DNA of 64,000 bases from Arthrospira sp. PCC 9108 (lineage in GTDB: Bacteria; Cyanobacteriota; Cyanobacteriia; Cyanobacteriales; Microcoleaceae), in assembly GCA_016745315.1 (NCBI GenBank), contig CP066886.1, positions 2,666,501 to 2,730,500 of the forward strand, in the 5' to 3' direction. Numbering within the stretch: the stretch's first letter is position 1; each line of letters opens with the position of its first letter. Shown piece after piece: positions 43,166 through 51,550 of the stretch. The notes under the pieces are model-generated. The model did not search any database and was not told the DNA's origin. It was given only the letters and a program-made list of their open reading frames with translations. The translations under genes and the position numbers were made by a program.

Positions 43166-43746
43166 TCATCAATTGCCTTTCTTACTTTGCTAGGGTCAGC
43201 ATCAATGTAACGCTGCAATGACGACATTGATTTATGACCGGTAATCTCCATTATTGTCCGGGTACTAATTCCCTTGTCGTAGAGTTTAGTGATAAAAGTG
43301 CGGCGGTAACTGTGAAGCGAATAGCCTTCATTCTGTAATCCCAGTTGAGCGATCGCCTTCCGGTGAAAAGAGTCGAACGCTTGAACAGTAACGGGCTTGG
43401 ATATATCAGATGGGCTGGGAAATAGAAAATCGCCGCCACCGATGCGGTAGGTTCCAAGAATCTCTCTAAGTTTTTGGGAGATGGGAACTTGGCGGACTCC
43501 CCCATCTTTCCCGCCCGATCGCTTTCTAGTTTCAGACCGAAAAGTTATTTCTGGCAGGACAATGTGGGAAGCTGGGGAAACATAAACATCAGGGACTCGT
43601 AGTAACCTCACCGCTCCTACTCGTTCACCGGTGTACATCAAGATGGCAAGTAAAGTTTGCTGCCAGGGATATTTACAGCGTTTGATTATCTTGTCGGCGA
43701 TCGCATCAGGAATGATTGATGCTTTACCAATGCGGTTTTTTTTCAT
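43159..43746 (-). CDS. Tyrosine recombinase, catalytic domain only
   Basis: A 195-residue site-specific recombinase. The catalytic set is present: Arg in YTGERVGAVRLL, a Lys in the TRKRSGGKDGG turn, HSYRRTF (H-x-x-R), GHKSM (His) and the nucleophile in LQRYID. Phage-type integrases normally carry N-terminal arm- and core-binding domains of 100-200 residues; these are missing, so this is a short, minimal form. It could act with accessory proteins or invert a short DNA segment. The 13-bp inverted repeat at its 3' end is a candidate site. Confidence 0.88.
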   Translation of the reverse strand: MKKNRIGKASIIPDAIADKIIKRCKYPWQQTLLAILMYTGERVGAVRLLRVPDVYVSPASHIVLPEITFRSETRKRSGGKDGGVRQVPISQKLREILGTYRIGGGDFLFPSPSDISKPVTVQAFDSFHRKAIAQLGLQNEGYSLHSYRRTFITKLYDKGISTRTIMEITGHKSMSSLQRYIDADPSKVRKAIDEI

Positions 43747-43951
43747 GAATTCGTGTCTGTAGGGAATTTCCCCCAGTTGCCTAGCCGACGAGGTAAAGCG
43801 ATCGGCTTACCTATATGACTATTGTAGGGTTCGGGCGGGGAGAATATTAGTTTTCGCGCCGACTTGGGGGAAAGTTTGGCGGCGAGCGATCGGATCAGCC
43901 TTCTCTATATTTGTTTACTAACCGGTAATACTCTCCCCTATTTTTGTGAAT

Positions 43952-44914
43952 TTACCAATCCTCCCATGGTAAAAACTGCGTTATCTCAAATTCTCCCCCT
44001 TGTTTTGGGTCTGTGCTGTTGGGCGTGTAAATGCAACGGCAAAGTCCTAATCCGGGAGCTAAAAAAGAACCTTCAGCTTTAAACAGCAAAATATAGCGAG
44101 ACAGAGTAGGAGTCAGATTAAAAGCTCCCCCTGTGTCAGGAACTGTAATAACAGAGCATCGATTTGTTATCCATTTTTCAAGATTATCTATGTCAATATG
44201 TGAACTCAAAACATTAGAAAACAATGCAACTTGAGATATTGCCATCCACATGGTTTCACGAGGACATAGTAAAATCTCGATATTAGTTCCTTCCTTGATA
44301 ACAGACGTAGAAATTCCGTCATTCCCAATGTATGCATAAAGATTATTGGTAATATTAAAAACATATTGTTTACCGGGCAAAAAAGCATCAAATTGCCAGG
44401 CTCTAACTGCTCCCTCTGTTGTAGTCCACGTTCCCCAGAACCTATTATAAGTATCTACGTCATCATAATTAACTTGAGAATCAGAACTTATAAACGATGG
44501 AAGTTTGTTTATATTGGAATCTAAGGAAATAAACGGTCTAATTGATAAATCTGGGATAGGCATATCGTCCTCGATTTCGCTTCCTATGTTGTAGTCAATT
44601 TCCGTATCTTGGCGCACCCAGATAGAGAGAATCTGAGTTGTGGGGCTGCTTGCTAAAACACCAATCCCCCCATCACTCCCATCGGAATAGAAGCCATTTT
44701 CAAAAACAGGTAAGGATAAATCAGACCCTACCCACCGAATAGAAAAAGGATTGTCGGCTTGGATGGTGATTTCCCGACGGACTAATAATGGCGTGGCGGG
44801 GACTATTTCAATCTCTTCCCCTGCGGTGAGTTGAAAATAACCTGACTTAATATGGCGATAATAAGCGCCGCCGCCCCCGCCACCGGTAGGACGCATTTCA
44901 AACCGAATAGGCAT
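43952..44914 (-). CDS. Hypothetical beta-rich protein, possible structural protein
   Basis: A 320-residue acidic protein with a glycine run near the N-terminus (PTGGGGGGAYY), then YFQLTAGEEIEIVPATPLL, typical of beta-sandwich coat or fibre-like proteins. No signal peptide or membrane segment is visible. It is divergent from the + strand operon, 38 bp away from its first ATG. No family is recognised. Extracellular or virion-like structure is only an impression from composition. Confidence 0.6.
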   Translation of the reverse strand: MPIRFEMRPTGGGGGGAYYRHIKSGYFQLTAGEEIEIVPATPLLVRREITIQADNPFSIRWVGSDLSLPVFENGFYSDGSDGGIGVLASSPTTQILSIWVRQDTEIDYNIGSEIEDDMPIPDLSIRPFISLDSNINKLPSFISSDSQVNYDDVDTYNRFWGTWTTTEGAVRAWQFDAFLPGKQYVFNITNNLYAYIGNDGISTSVIKEGTNIEILLCPRETMWMAISQVALFSNVLSSHIDIDNLEKWITNRCSVITVPDTGGAFNLTPTLSRYILLFKAEGSFLAPGLGLCRCIYTPNSTDPKQGGEFEITQFLPWEDW

Positions 44915-44952
44915 TTATAGTAAAATGGAATGAGTTGTCTCTATTGTCGCAC

Positions 44953-45207
44953 ATGAATATCACGCCGGGACTTTATCCTGAATTTTCTGAAACTACCTTA
45001 GAAGCCTTAGTTTTAGCAATGGGGCGGCAATTGTTGCAAAGGCAGAAAAACTTAGTCGTTAATATCACCGGGAAAGATATTATGGATCTGTCTCTGGATG
45101 AGGAGGCTTCTGTTGTTAATCTGGATATTGACGAGTTAGAAGGTTTTATTGATGACGGTGCGATTAAAGTCCAAGATCCGTTGTTGATGCCTTTGAACCC
45201 GGTATAG
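44953..45207 (+). CDS. Hypothetical protein, first operon gene (frame ends early)
   Basis: Starts at ATG 44953 (MNITPGLYPEFSETTLEALV); a TTG at 44935 is in frame. It is soluble and mixed alpha/beta and ends VQDPLLMPLNPV. From 45168 the -1 frame is open to 45464 without any ATG, GTG or TTG start and reads as a natural continuation (VVDAFEPGIGSYPFNQ), so the real protein may be about 170 residues, joined by a frameshift or a one-base error. Confidence 0.6.
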   Translation: MNITPGLYPEFSETTLEALVLAMGRQLLQRQKNLVVNITGKDIMDLSLDEEASVVNLDIDELEGFIDDGAIKVQDPLLMPLNPV

Positions 45208-45464
45208 GCAGTTACCCCTTTAACCAAACCAATTTAGCTAGTGCTTTACTGCATTTAGTTGTACATCAACACATAGCAGAATTTAGTTTCGAGCTAAACC
45301 CCGAACCCGCCAAACAACATTGTGATTTTTCTATCCGACCTAACGTTAGGGGAAATGGAACTTATCCATTAATATGCACCATCACTTTAACAGACTATCC
45401 CGTAATCATTGACTACACTAATGGTATGACTTCAACCGCACAACCATACTTATTGACACCTTAA
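45168..45464 (+). CDS. Continuation of the first operon gene in the -1 frame
   Basis: Open for 98 codons with protein-like composition (LASALLHLVVHQHIAEFSF, then CDFSIRPNVRGNG) but no standard start codon before the last few codons. It ends 4 nt before the next ATG. Its sequence looks like the beta-rich second half of the preceding ORF. No canonical X XXY YYZ slippery heptamer is present in the overlap. Confidence 0.5.
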   Translation, partial: SPRSVVDAFEPGIGSYPFNQTNLASALLHLVVHQHIAEFSFELNPEPAKQHCDFSIRPNVRGNGTYPLICTITLTDYPVIIDYTNGMTSTAQPYLLTP

Positions 45465-45467
45465 ACT

Positions 45468-46343
45468 ATGGCAGAAAATCGCTGTTCAGAAACCGACACA
45501 TTTTCATTTGAAATTAATCAAAGTAATGCCAGTAATTATGTTAATGACCCATTAACACTTGGGGCTGTTTCTAGTGCCGTTAATTCAATATCTGCCAATA
45601 TTGACCCTAGATGGCTATGGCGTGCTAATGTTTTCCTAGAAAGTCTCACCGCCTCAGTTTGGTGTCCAAGTTTTCCCCGGTCTCCTTATCCTGAATTTTA
45701 CCCAGAGGATTCGGCGGCAGAAAGAGCAGCTAAATTAATGAAATTAGAGAGTAACCATCCTAAATTTGGGCTGCAATTGCTTAGAAGGAAAAGCGCCACA
45801 GGTCCATGGATTGAGGCAGCTTGTCCTATCATTCAAAATCGAGGAAGGCGGTTTTATGTTCCTCTAATTAATCCTTACTTAACAGCAAACGAGGTTAAAA
45901 TATTTGGTAGATTTGACCGGTTGGGTGTAAGTTTTAAGGATTATGGCGATGGAATATTAGGGGGCGGTTCAATAACTAGCAATCGCATCTATGACACTCT
46001 TTACATTGAGGGGGAATATAGAGTAGAATTAGATTTAATATTGATGGCTAAACGTCCGGCTAATACAGTGATGAATACAGTCACTGTAAGCCCTAATCCC
46101 ATGTTAATAGCCCCCGCTAATCTAAGCCGTGCTTATTTTGAAATCCAAAATCAGGGAGAAATTGAGCTCCTTTGGGGCTTTGGAACATTGGGGAGTAACG
46201 CGACAAGCCATCCGTTCAAAATGCCACCCGGCCAGATTTATTATCCAGGTAATGTAGCCGGATTTATACCAACTGACGCGATATGGGCAAAAGTAAAAGA
46301 GGGAACGACAACTGTTCTGATTATGGAGAGTTATTATCAATGA
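45468..46343 (+). CDS. Hypothetical protein with a phage-structural-like C-terminal domain
   Basis: A 291-residue soluble protein. The C-terminal 85 residues (NTVTVSPNPMLIAPANLSR, YFEIQNQGEIELLWGFG, PPGQIYYPGN, IPTDAIWAKVKEGT) have the pattern of small beta-sandwich domains seen in phage head or tail accessory proteins: an N-x-G strand, an FG segment, a PG turn and a late IPTxAIW. The first 200 residues are unrecognised. It overlaps the next gene by 4 bp (ATGA). The domain impression is from pattern memory, not a search. Confidence 0.55.
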   Translation: MAENRCSETDTFSFEINQSNASNYVNDPLTLGAVSSAVNSISANIDPRWLWRANVFLESLTASVWCPSFPRSPYPEFYPEDSAAERAAKLMKLESNHPKFGLQLLRRKSATGPWIEAACPIIQNRGRRFYVPLINPYLTANEVKIFGRFDRLGVSFKDYGDGILGGGSITSNRIYDTLYIEGEYRVELDLILMAKRPANTVMNTVTVSPNPMLIAPANLSRAYFEIQNQGEIELLWGFGTLGSNATSHPFKMPPGQIYYPGNVAGFIPTDAIWAKVKEGTTTVLIMESYYQ

Positions 46344-46912
46344 CCACAGCTTTATATAGCAGTGAAAATACCGAGGATTTAAGTTATCTACCAGAGGGAC
46401 AATATGAAGTAGATGCAGTTAATTTGTGGAATAGTGATTTATCATCAATGCTTTATGCTAAAAAGGTGATATTCAAACGCCACTTTTTGCTTCCCGGTTC
46501 TCCATCTGATGCTTTTCCTTTCATTCGAGAGTTAAAAGCCTTGGCTAATGTTCCCATACAATACAGGACAATTAATGAATTTCCGAAAACGGATCGACAA
46601 ACAACTAAAACAGATTCAAGCAGTAGGGGGGACTATCGTTTTCTTGTTGAGCAATGGTTAGAGAGAATTGAGTATCTATGCCAAACTTTTGATTTTTTAG
46701 AAGTGTTGCCAGTCACTGCCATGTTAAGGTCTTGGAGAAGCCCGTATCTGCCTAATGCTTATTTTATGCTAAAAAAACGGGAAACGATTAATTCGGTTTC
46801 TTTGGAAGCGATCGAGGCGATGGAACCAGAATGGCTGACTGATAATCGGGTGTTGTCTGAGGAGGGATGGAGGCAATTATTTATTAATTGGGATGAGGAA
46901 TTTTTGTCATGA
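46340..46912 (+). CDS. Hypothetical operon protein
   Basis: A 190-residue protein from ATG 46340 (MTTALYSSENTEDL), which overlaps the preceding stop in ATGA; an upstream ATG at 46283 is inside the previous gene and is not preferred. It is acidic and soluble; the C-terminal half is helical with several Trp (LRSWRSPYLPNAYFML). It also ends in an ATGA overlap with the next gene. No family is recognised. Confidence 0.6.
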   Translation: MTTALYSSENTEDLSYLPEGQYEVDAVNLWNSDLSSMLYAKKVIFKRHFLLPGSPSDAFPFIRELKALANVPIQYRTINEFPKTDRQTTKTDSSSRGDYRFLVEQWLERIEYLCQTFDFLEVLPVTAMLRSWRSPYLPNAYFMLKKRETINSVSLEAIEAMEPEWLTDNRVLSEEGWRQLFINWDEEFLS

Positions 46913-47310
46913 GAGAGGTAGAAGAGCGAAGCAGGAGGGTGAAAGACATTGTTAGAAATCGCAACTACAGGCAAGCTGTAGATGTAATAGAAAGAGAGGT
47001 CAAAAGATTAGAGGCGGATGACAAACCCAGGGCTAGAGTAAGGTTTCCCCGCGACGACGGGGATATTGATATAGACGTTGGGGGGATAGTTGATTTTGCC
47101 CGGTCGATGTTGCCAAAAGCAAGCATAGAGGCTGAGGATTTACAGGATGGTGGAACTAGGAGAGGGATAAAAACCGAAAAGATTGGCAGCACGGCTCGCG
47201 GATTTGTAGACCTTGATGAAGATGGAAACCCCAAAGGTTTTGGGGAACAATTGACAGTATCAATGATGCAAATGTCTCGGTTTACCTTGGGGAATGCGAG
47301 CAATCGATGA
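46909..47310 (+). CDS. Hypothetical operon protein, charged
   Basis: A 133-residue, highly charged protein. The first 45 residues are basic/acidic helical (EERSRRVKDIVRNRN), then PRDDGDIDIDVGGIVDFA and a Gly-rich end. It starts and ends in ATGA overlaps, so it is translationally coupled to both neighbours. No family is recognised. Confidence 0.6.
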   Translation: MREVEERSRRVKDIVRNRNYRQAVDVIEREVKRLEADDKPRARVRFPRDDGDIDIDVGGIVDFARSMLPKASIEAEDLQDGGTRRGIKTEKIGSTARGFVDLDEDGNPKGFGEQLTVSMMQMSRFTLGNASNR

Positions 47311-47897
47311 GCGTAACTATTGGGGGGAAAACGGTTACCTTTGCTAGAAATGTTTGTGAAGATGATAAAGATGAGGGAGCAGACGATAATAAAGGCGGCG
47401 GTGATGAAGATAAAGGAGATGAAAGCGATGCAGGTAGGGTTGATTTAGGCATTTCCGGTCCCCCTCCAGGTTATACTGGTTGGCTTTGTATGGCTTACTG
47501 GGCACATATTCGGGTTTTTCAAACAGATCCTATAAAAAGCCAGTATGCAGATTTAGTTGAGTCATTCGCCGGGAAAAGTTTTAAAAATTTCGGATCTGAC
47601 ATAGAGTTGAACATTTCAATGTATAGCGCCCCTTATATTTCTGCCCCTTTAGTCAATTTAGGTTATACAAATCCAGGCTCCATTACCGCGTTTAGAAGGA
47701 AACTGCAGGAGGAAGAGGGGTTCTTACATTCTTCTACTACAATAAAAGAGAGAATATCAGTAACAAAACTGGGGAAATTCGCTAAAGAGAGTTCTCCACG
47801 CTATTTTGCTACATCTACCAACCTAGGTCATGACGGGTATTATACCGTTGATTCTATTGCGGCTCCCTGGGTTGCTAATCCAAATGCGGAAGGGTAA
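47307..47897 (+). CDS. Hypothetical operon protein, ends at an in-frame TAA
   Basis: A 196-residue product with an acidic low-complexity stretch (about 20-45, DKDEGADDNKGGGDEDKG) followed by GPPPGYTGWLCMAYWAHIRV and a compact mixed domain. The reading frame is interrupted by TAA at 47895 and continues open without another stop to 48752. The codons after the stop (PKLYEHYWIIRHIHQIGS) look like coding sequence, so this and the next ORF may be one gene split by a nonsense codon or joined by readthrough. Confidence 0.6.
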   Translation: MSVTIGGKTVTFARNVCEDDKDEGADDNKGGGDEDKGDESDAGRVDLGISGPPPGYTGWLCMAYWAHIRVFQTDPIKSQYADLVESFAGKSFKNFGSDIELNISMYSAPYISAPLVNLGYTNPGSITAFRRKLQEEEGFLHSSTTIKERISVTKLGKFAKESSPRYFATSTNLGHDGYYTVDSIAAPWVANPNAEG

Positions 47898-47987
47898 CCG
47901 AAACTTTATGAACATTACTGGATTATTAGACACATTCATCAAATAGGATCGTACTCCAGATATCACCCAGTTTATCCCTGTAAATGG

Positions 47988-48752
47988 GTGGAGAATTATC
48001 AACCAGAGCCACCGCCAAGTCTACCAATATTAAGGAGTGATATGCTTCAATCATGCTGTGAAGATTTGACCAAGATGACTCGGGAAATACATAAAGCCCT
48101 AGGGGTCAGGAAGTTGTTAGACAAGAGTTTCCAGGTTCCGTCTAATATGATGATACCAGAAGGTAAAGGTAATCATGCAAATAAGGATTATCTGGAAATC
48201 ATGTCTGACCTGTTGAAAACCATCGACAATTATGGTTTTGATGCTCCGGTTACTGTTAAAGTTCAGGATACGAATAAAGCCCAAAAAGGCGACCAGTCTA
48301 TAGAGTTAAAGTTTAACTCGCTGGGGGCTATATTAAAGGCTCAGACTGAACTGTTGATTGAGTTGAAAGGTGATAGTGCTAACCGGTTAAATATTCAGAT
48401 TCGCCTAGCTTATATAATGACGAGAATGTATCGGACTTTAGCTAAGTTATATTACAGAACGTCGGCGATTTTGGACGGGTTGGGAATTCCTATTATCTCG
48501 AAGGTGGTGACTTTACCGATTGAGTTTAATGTGTTTGGTAAAAAACACTGGGGAGCTGGTAAGGGATTCGGTAAGGATAGTAAAAAGGGTCATGAGCCTA
48601 AACTTGATTTAAACGATGAAGACACGACAGAGGCTATGTTGCCCGATTTATTAGAGATTCGTGATTATGAAATAGAGGTTGATGAGTTTAGGTTTAAAAG
48701 CACTGACCTTTATGAGATAATTTTGAATATGGCGGCTAAAATGAGGACATAA
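47988..48752 (+). CDS. Hypothetical operon protein, helical
   Basis: A 254-residue product from GTG 47988; the frame is open from 47898. It is mostly alpha-helical (LRSDMLQSCCEDLTKMTREI, then long amphipathic helices through RIYMTRMYRTLAK-like segments), with a basic Gly/Lys patch (HWGAGKGFGKDSKKG) near 200. It ends 2 nt before the GTG of the next gene. No family is recognised. Confidence 0.6.
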   Translation: MENYQPEPPPSLPILRSDMLQSCCEDLTKMTREIHKALGVRKLLDKSFQVPSNMMIPEGKGNHANKDYLEIMSDLLKTIDNYGFDAPVTVKVQDTNKAQKGDQSIELKFNSLGAILKAQTELLIELKGDSANRLNIQIRLAYIMTRMYRTLAKLYYRTSAILDGLGIPIISKVVTLPIEFNVFGKKHWGAGKGFGKDSKKGHEPKLDLNDEDTTEAMLPDLLEIRDYEIEVDEFRFKSTDLYEIILNMAAKMRT

Positions 48753-48754
48753 TC

Positions 48755-49195
48755 GTGACCAAAAGAAACCCCCCCCGTGGTTCTAATCGCCCTCCGAGGG
48801 ATTCCGGTAGTGGTGGGAAACCACCATCTAAAAAAGATGAAAAAGCCGGGTTAAGAACTGATACCAACAACAGAATAGAGGAAGCGATCGCTGTCTTGGA
48901 TTTTCGGCTACATTTAGACTATTTAAATATGGCTTCAGCCGTTGGGGGCGGCGACTTTGAAGAGTTTAAACGTTCTTGGTTGATGAATTATTATAATGCG
49001 ATGACAGAACCGAGGTTTAAAGACAAGCCCAAAAGTCCTCCTAGTAAAACAGAGCGCCCCCGCCTCTTAAAAACTAATGATGAGTTGATGATGAATCGCC
49101 AAATCAAATCCGACAATTTGTCATCAAGGGAAAATCTAACTGAATTTCGCCGAAGTAAAGACTTATTACCATTCGACGCTGATAATATAGGTTAA
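48755..49195 (+). CDS. Hypothetical operon protein, basic N-terminus
   Basis: A 146-residue protein with a GTG start just after the previous stop. The first 35 residues are disordered and basic (RNPPRGSNRPPRDSGSGG). A short helical core follows (IEEAIAVLDFRLHLDYLNMA), then a Pro/Lys-rich tail. It could be a nucleic-acid or partner-binding linker protein. No family is recognised. Confidence 0.55.
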   Translation: MTKRNPPRGSNRPPRDSGSGGKPPSKKDEKAGLRTDTNNRIEEAIAVLDFRLHLDYLNMASAVGGGDFEEFKRSWLMNYYNAMTEPRFKDKPKSPPSKTERPRLLKTNDELMMNRQIKSDNLSSRENLTEFRRSKDLLPFDADNIG

Positions 49196-49199
49196 GATT

Positions 49200-50177
49200 A
49201 TGTCTAATGTTGTAGGGATAGACCAGAGAGAACTAACTTCAACCGCTATAGCTGGCGGTGCAATGTCTTCACAGTGGTTTAATGCTTTTTCGACCCCTTT
49301 TTATCAGCAGATTCAAAGTTTAAAAGCCTTTGATTTTAAGAAGTGGGCGGGTAGTGTCAAGGGCGGAGCTTTAGTTATTGCAGAAAACATCAAAAAAGGG
49401 AACTGGGGTTTTTTCAAAGAATGGCTACAAGAGGCTCCTCTGGTTCCTAAAATAGCCGGGATTGTAGCGGGTGGTTTAATTGCTGGGACTGTGCTGGTTG
49501 TTGGCGGACAAGCATTAGGGTTTGTTGGTGCGGGTGTAGGGAGTTTAGTAGCAGCCCACCCGGCTTTTGTTGGCGGTTTTTTAGGGGTAACAATACCTAC
49601 AGTGATGAGCAAATTGACCCAAGGGGTTTCTCAAGCCTATAACTTTGATTGGGCAGCATCTGACAAGAAAATGATGGACGATTTAAAACAAGCGGCTAAT
49701 GCTTTATATGTTCCCTTGGGGGAAACAGTCGGGAAATCATTGGCTAGTTTGGTGGCGGGGAAGGTAGGGCAGTCGGTTAATGCAGCAACGCTAAGGATTC
49801 GGGAAGGTGCGATCGCCGCTATGTGTATGATTAACCCGACTATTAAAGAGACTTTGGTGGATGCGTTATCCTCGCTGAGGTATGCGGTGCAAGAGGTTGT
49901 TAAGAAAGCACTGTTTGTTATGACTTACATCAACGCCAGAAAAGTAGCAGCCAAGTTGTTGGATAAGGAAGATACTTGGGGCAAGGAAGGGCAATCACCT
50001 TTTATTGTTTCGGAGAAAGTAGAAGAAACTTGGGCGAAAGTTAAAGAAGATGAATATTTTGATTGGGTGAATGAGCAACAATGGGAGGGTATAGAAACAA
50101 TGACATCTACTTTTTTTGAAACCCTCGGTGAGTTGTTGTCAGAGCAGGGAACTTATGAGGAGTGGATACCGGTATAA
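49200..50177 (+). CDS. Hypothetical membrane protein of the operon
   Basis: A 325-residue protein with two or three closely spaced hydrophobic, Gly/Ala-rich segments (about 85-145: IAGIVAGGLIAGTVLVVGG, LGFVGAGVGSLVAAHP, FVGGFLGVTIPTVM). The rest is soluble and helical, rich in Trp and acidic at the C-terminus. Glycine-rich helices of this kind occur in phage membrane-active proteins and in pore-forming proteins, but no family could be assigned. Confidence 0.6.
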   Translation: MSNVVGIDQRELTSTAIAGGAMSSQWFNAFSTPFYQQIQSLKAFDFKKWAGSVKGGALVIAENIKKGNWGFFKEWLQEAPLVPKIAGIVAGGLIAGTVLVVGGQALGFVGAGVGSLVAAHPAFVGGFLGVTIPTVMSKLTQGVSQAYNFDWAASDKKMMDDLKQAANALYVPLGETVGKSLASLVAGKVGQSVNAATLRIREGAIAAMCMINPTIKETLVDALSSLRYAVQEVVKKALFVMTYINARKVAAKLLDKEDTWGKEGQSPFIVSEKVEETWAKVKEDEYFDWVNEQQWEGIETMTSTFFETLGELLSEQGTYEEWIPV

Positions 50178-50204
50178 ATTCATCACCTGAGAGGAGGGAT
50201 GTCA

Positions 50205-51404
50205 ATGGCAGACGTTGGAAGACTTACCCAGCAAACTTACATCATGATGGCTCGTCAAAGGCGTATCACGAAGCTATCGGATAAACGCCCGGAACGAGTC
50301 CGAATAGAGTTACAACCTAACTGGAACGTTTACCAACTACAGCCAGACAGAAAAAACCCAGATTACAAACTGCTGATGGCTGGCTCTGAGTCAGCCTTGG
50401 CATTGCAGTTGTCACAACTGGGATGGATGGAGAAGATGATCGATCATCTTCTCAATGCCAGCGATCTAAAATTCGAGGATTGGTTTGATGTTTGGGCGGC
50501 GGGTTATCCAGAACTACGCTACAGAGTGAACCCAAAACTCCCCACATTAAGAACTAACTATCCCGCGTCGAATGTGAGTAATTCCACTGGGGAAACAATA
50601 AGCAAATGGAGAAATGAGGTAGGCTCTCGCCCGGCTTACATTGAATGGAAACCTTCAGCCCGAAAAACAGCAAAAGATGTTGGGCTTCACCGCACAATAG
50701 AATATTTTCCCGATCGCTCTCAGAACAAATCAGTTGTCTTGACGGGGAACGACAAGGAGCTAATTAGGCAAATCCTGCAAATCCACTACGAGGGTGGGGG
50801 TAGCAGTGAGGGAATGGATAGCACGGTCTCAACGGGTATTAGTTACCGGGGCGCTCCCAAGGTTGTGCTGTACTTTTTGGAACGGATCGAGGATGTGGAA
50901 AAAGGCTACCGACAACTAGAGGCGAGAGTTGGTTTCCGTTTGGTGGGAAAAACGGAAAACCCGAACGGAACTGGCGACTTGTTAACTAAGGCTAACATCA
51001 GAAATTTGGCTCAGAGAATTGTCCAGAACTTTCTACAACCCCAACAATTTCGTCTTCACAAGGGTAGAGAATCGGTTAGCTATAGAGACAAGCACCAAGG
51101 GTTAGAGTCGTTTGTTTTTGCAACTAGCGCATCAGAGGGGATTAATCTTTATCAGCGAATCTGTCGGGTGATGGAAATAGAATTTGATAACTCAAAGGTC
51201 TTTACATCGAGCAACCAAAATCCAACCCAAGCGTTTCCTATTACGCCCCCAGAGGTGACGATATTGGGTAACAAAATTAAACCACCCCGCCGCCGTCCGG
51301 TCGGGCACGTCTATTTTAGAGAGGCGAAATTGTTTTTGGAGATGCTCAACGAGCCTATCCTTCTCTGTGACTACAACGGGCATATATACAATAATCCCGA
51401 TTAG
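50205..51404 (+). CDS. Hypothetical operon protein, largest member
   Basis: A 399-residue soluble protein. ATG 50199 touches GGAGGG (50193-50198), while ATG 50205 is 6 nt from it, so 50205 is preferred. It has mixed alpha/beta composition, basic overall, with LRTNYPASNVSNSTGETISKW in the middle and KIKPPRRRPVGHVYFREAKL near the end. No nuclease, ATPase or portal motif was identified. Its position in the middle of the operon and its size would fit a scaffold, portal or baseplate-like role, which is not shown by sequence. Confidence 0.6.
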   Translation: MADVGRLTQQTYIMMARQRRITKLSDKRPERVRIELQPNWNVYQLQPDRKNPDYKLLMAGSESALALQLSQLGWMEKMIDHLLNASDLKFEDWFDVWAAGYPELRYRVNPKLPTLRTNYPASNVSNSTGETISKWRNEVGSRPAYIEWKPSARKTAKDVGLHRTIEYFPDRSQNKSVVLTGNDKELIRQILQIHYEGGGSSEGMDSTVSTGISYRGAPKVVLYFLERIEDVEKGYRQLEARVGFRLVGKTENPNGTGDLLTKANIRNLAQRIVQNFLQPQQFRLHKGRESVSYRDKHQGLESFVFATSASEGINLYQRICRVMEIEFDNSKVFTSSNQNPTQAFPITPPEVTILGNKIKPPRRRPVGHVYFREAKLFLEMLNEPILLCDYNGHIYNNPD

Positions 51405-51453
51405 AAGACAACCCCAACGATTTTTTTAGATCAAACAAACTCCCTTGTATGTT

Positions 51454-51474
51454 CGGAAACCCTATAGGTTTCCG
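51454..51474 (+). promoter_or_regulatory. Hairpin in the operon leader before the 122-aa gene
   Basis: CGGAAACC (51454-51461) and GGTTTCCG (51467-51474) form a perfect 8-bp stem with a 5-nt loop, 47 nt after the preceding stop. It could be an attenuator or a processing site between two parts of the operon. Confidence 0.55.
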
Positions 51475-51494
51475 TAACTGTTGCACACCCTAAA

Positions 51495-51548
51495 AATACC
51501 TGTTATGAATGTAGTGGTAATCAGTTTTTAAACAACAAAGCAGGTATT
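51495..51548 (+). promoter_or_regulatory. Inverted repeat covering the ribosome-binding site
   Basis: AATACCTG (51495-51502) is the complement of CAGGTATT (51541-51548), which contains the likely Shine-Dalgarno AGG just before ATG 51551. Folding would hide the site, so the 122-aa gene may be under translational control. Confidence 0.5.
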
Positions 51549-51550
51549 CT

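Noticed and set aside
46965..47303. A 112-codon minus-strand ORF inside the operon.
   Set aside because: It is antisense to a gene joined by ATGA overlaps on both sides, with no family match.
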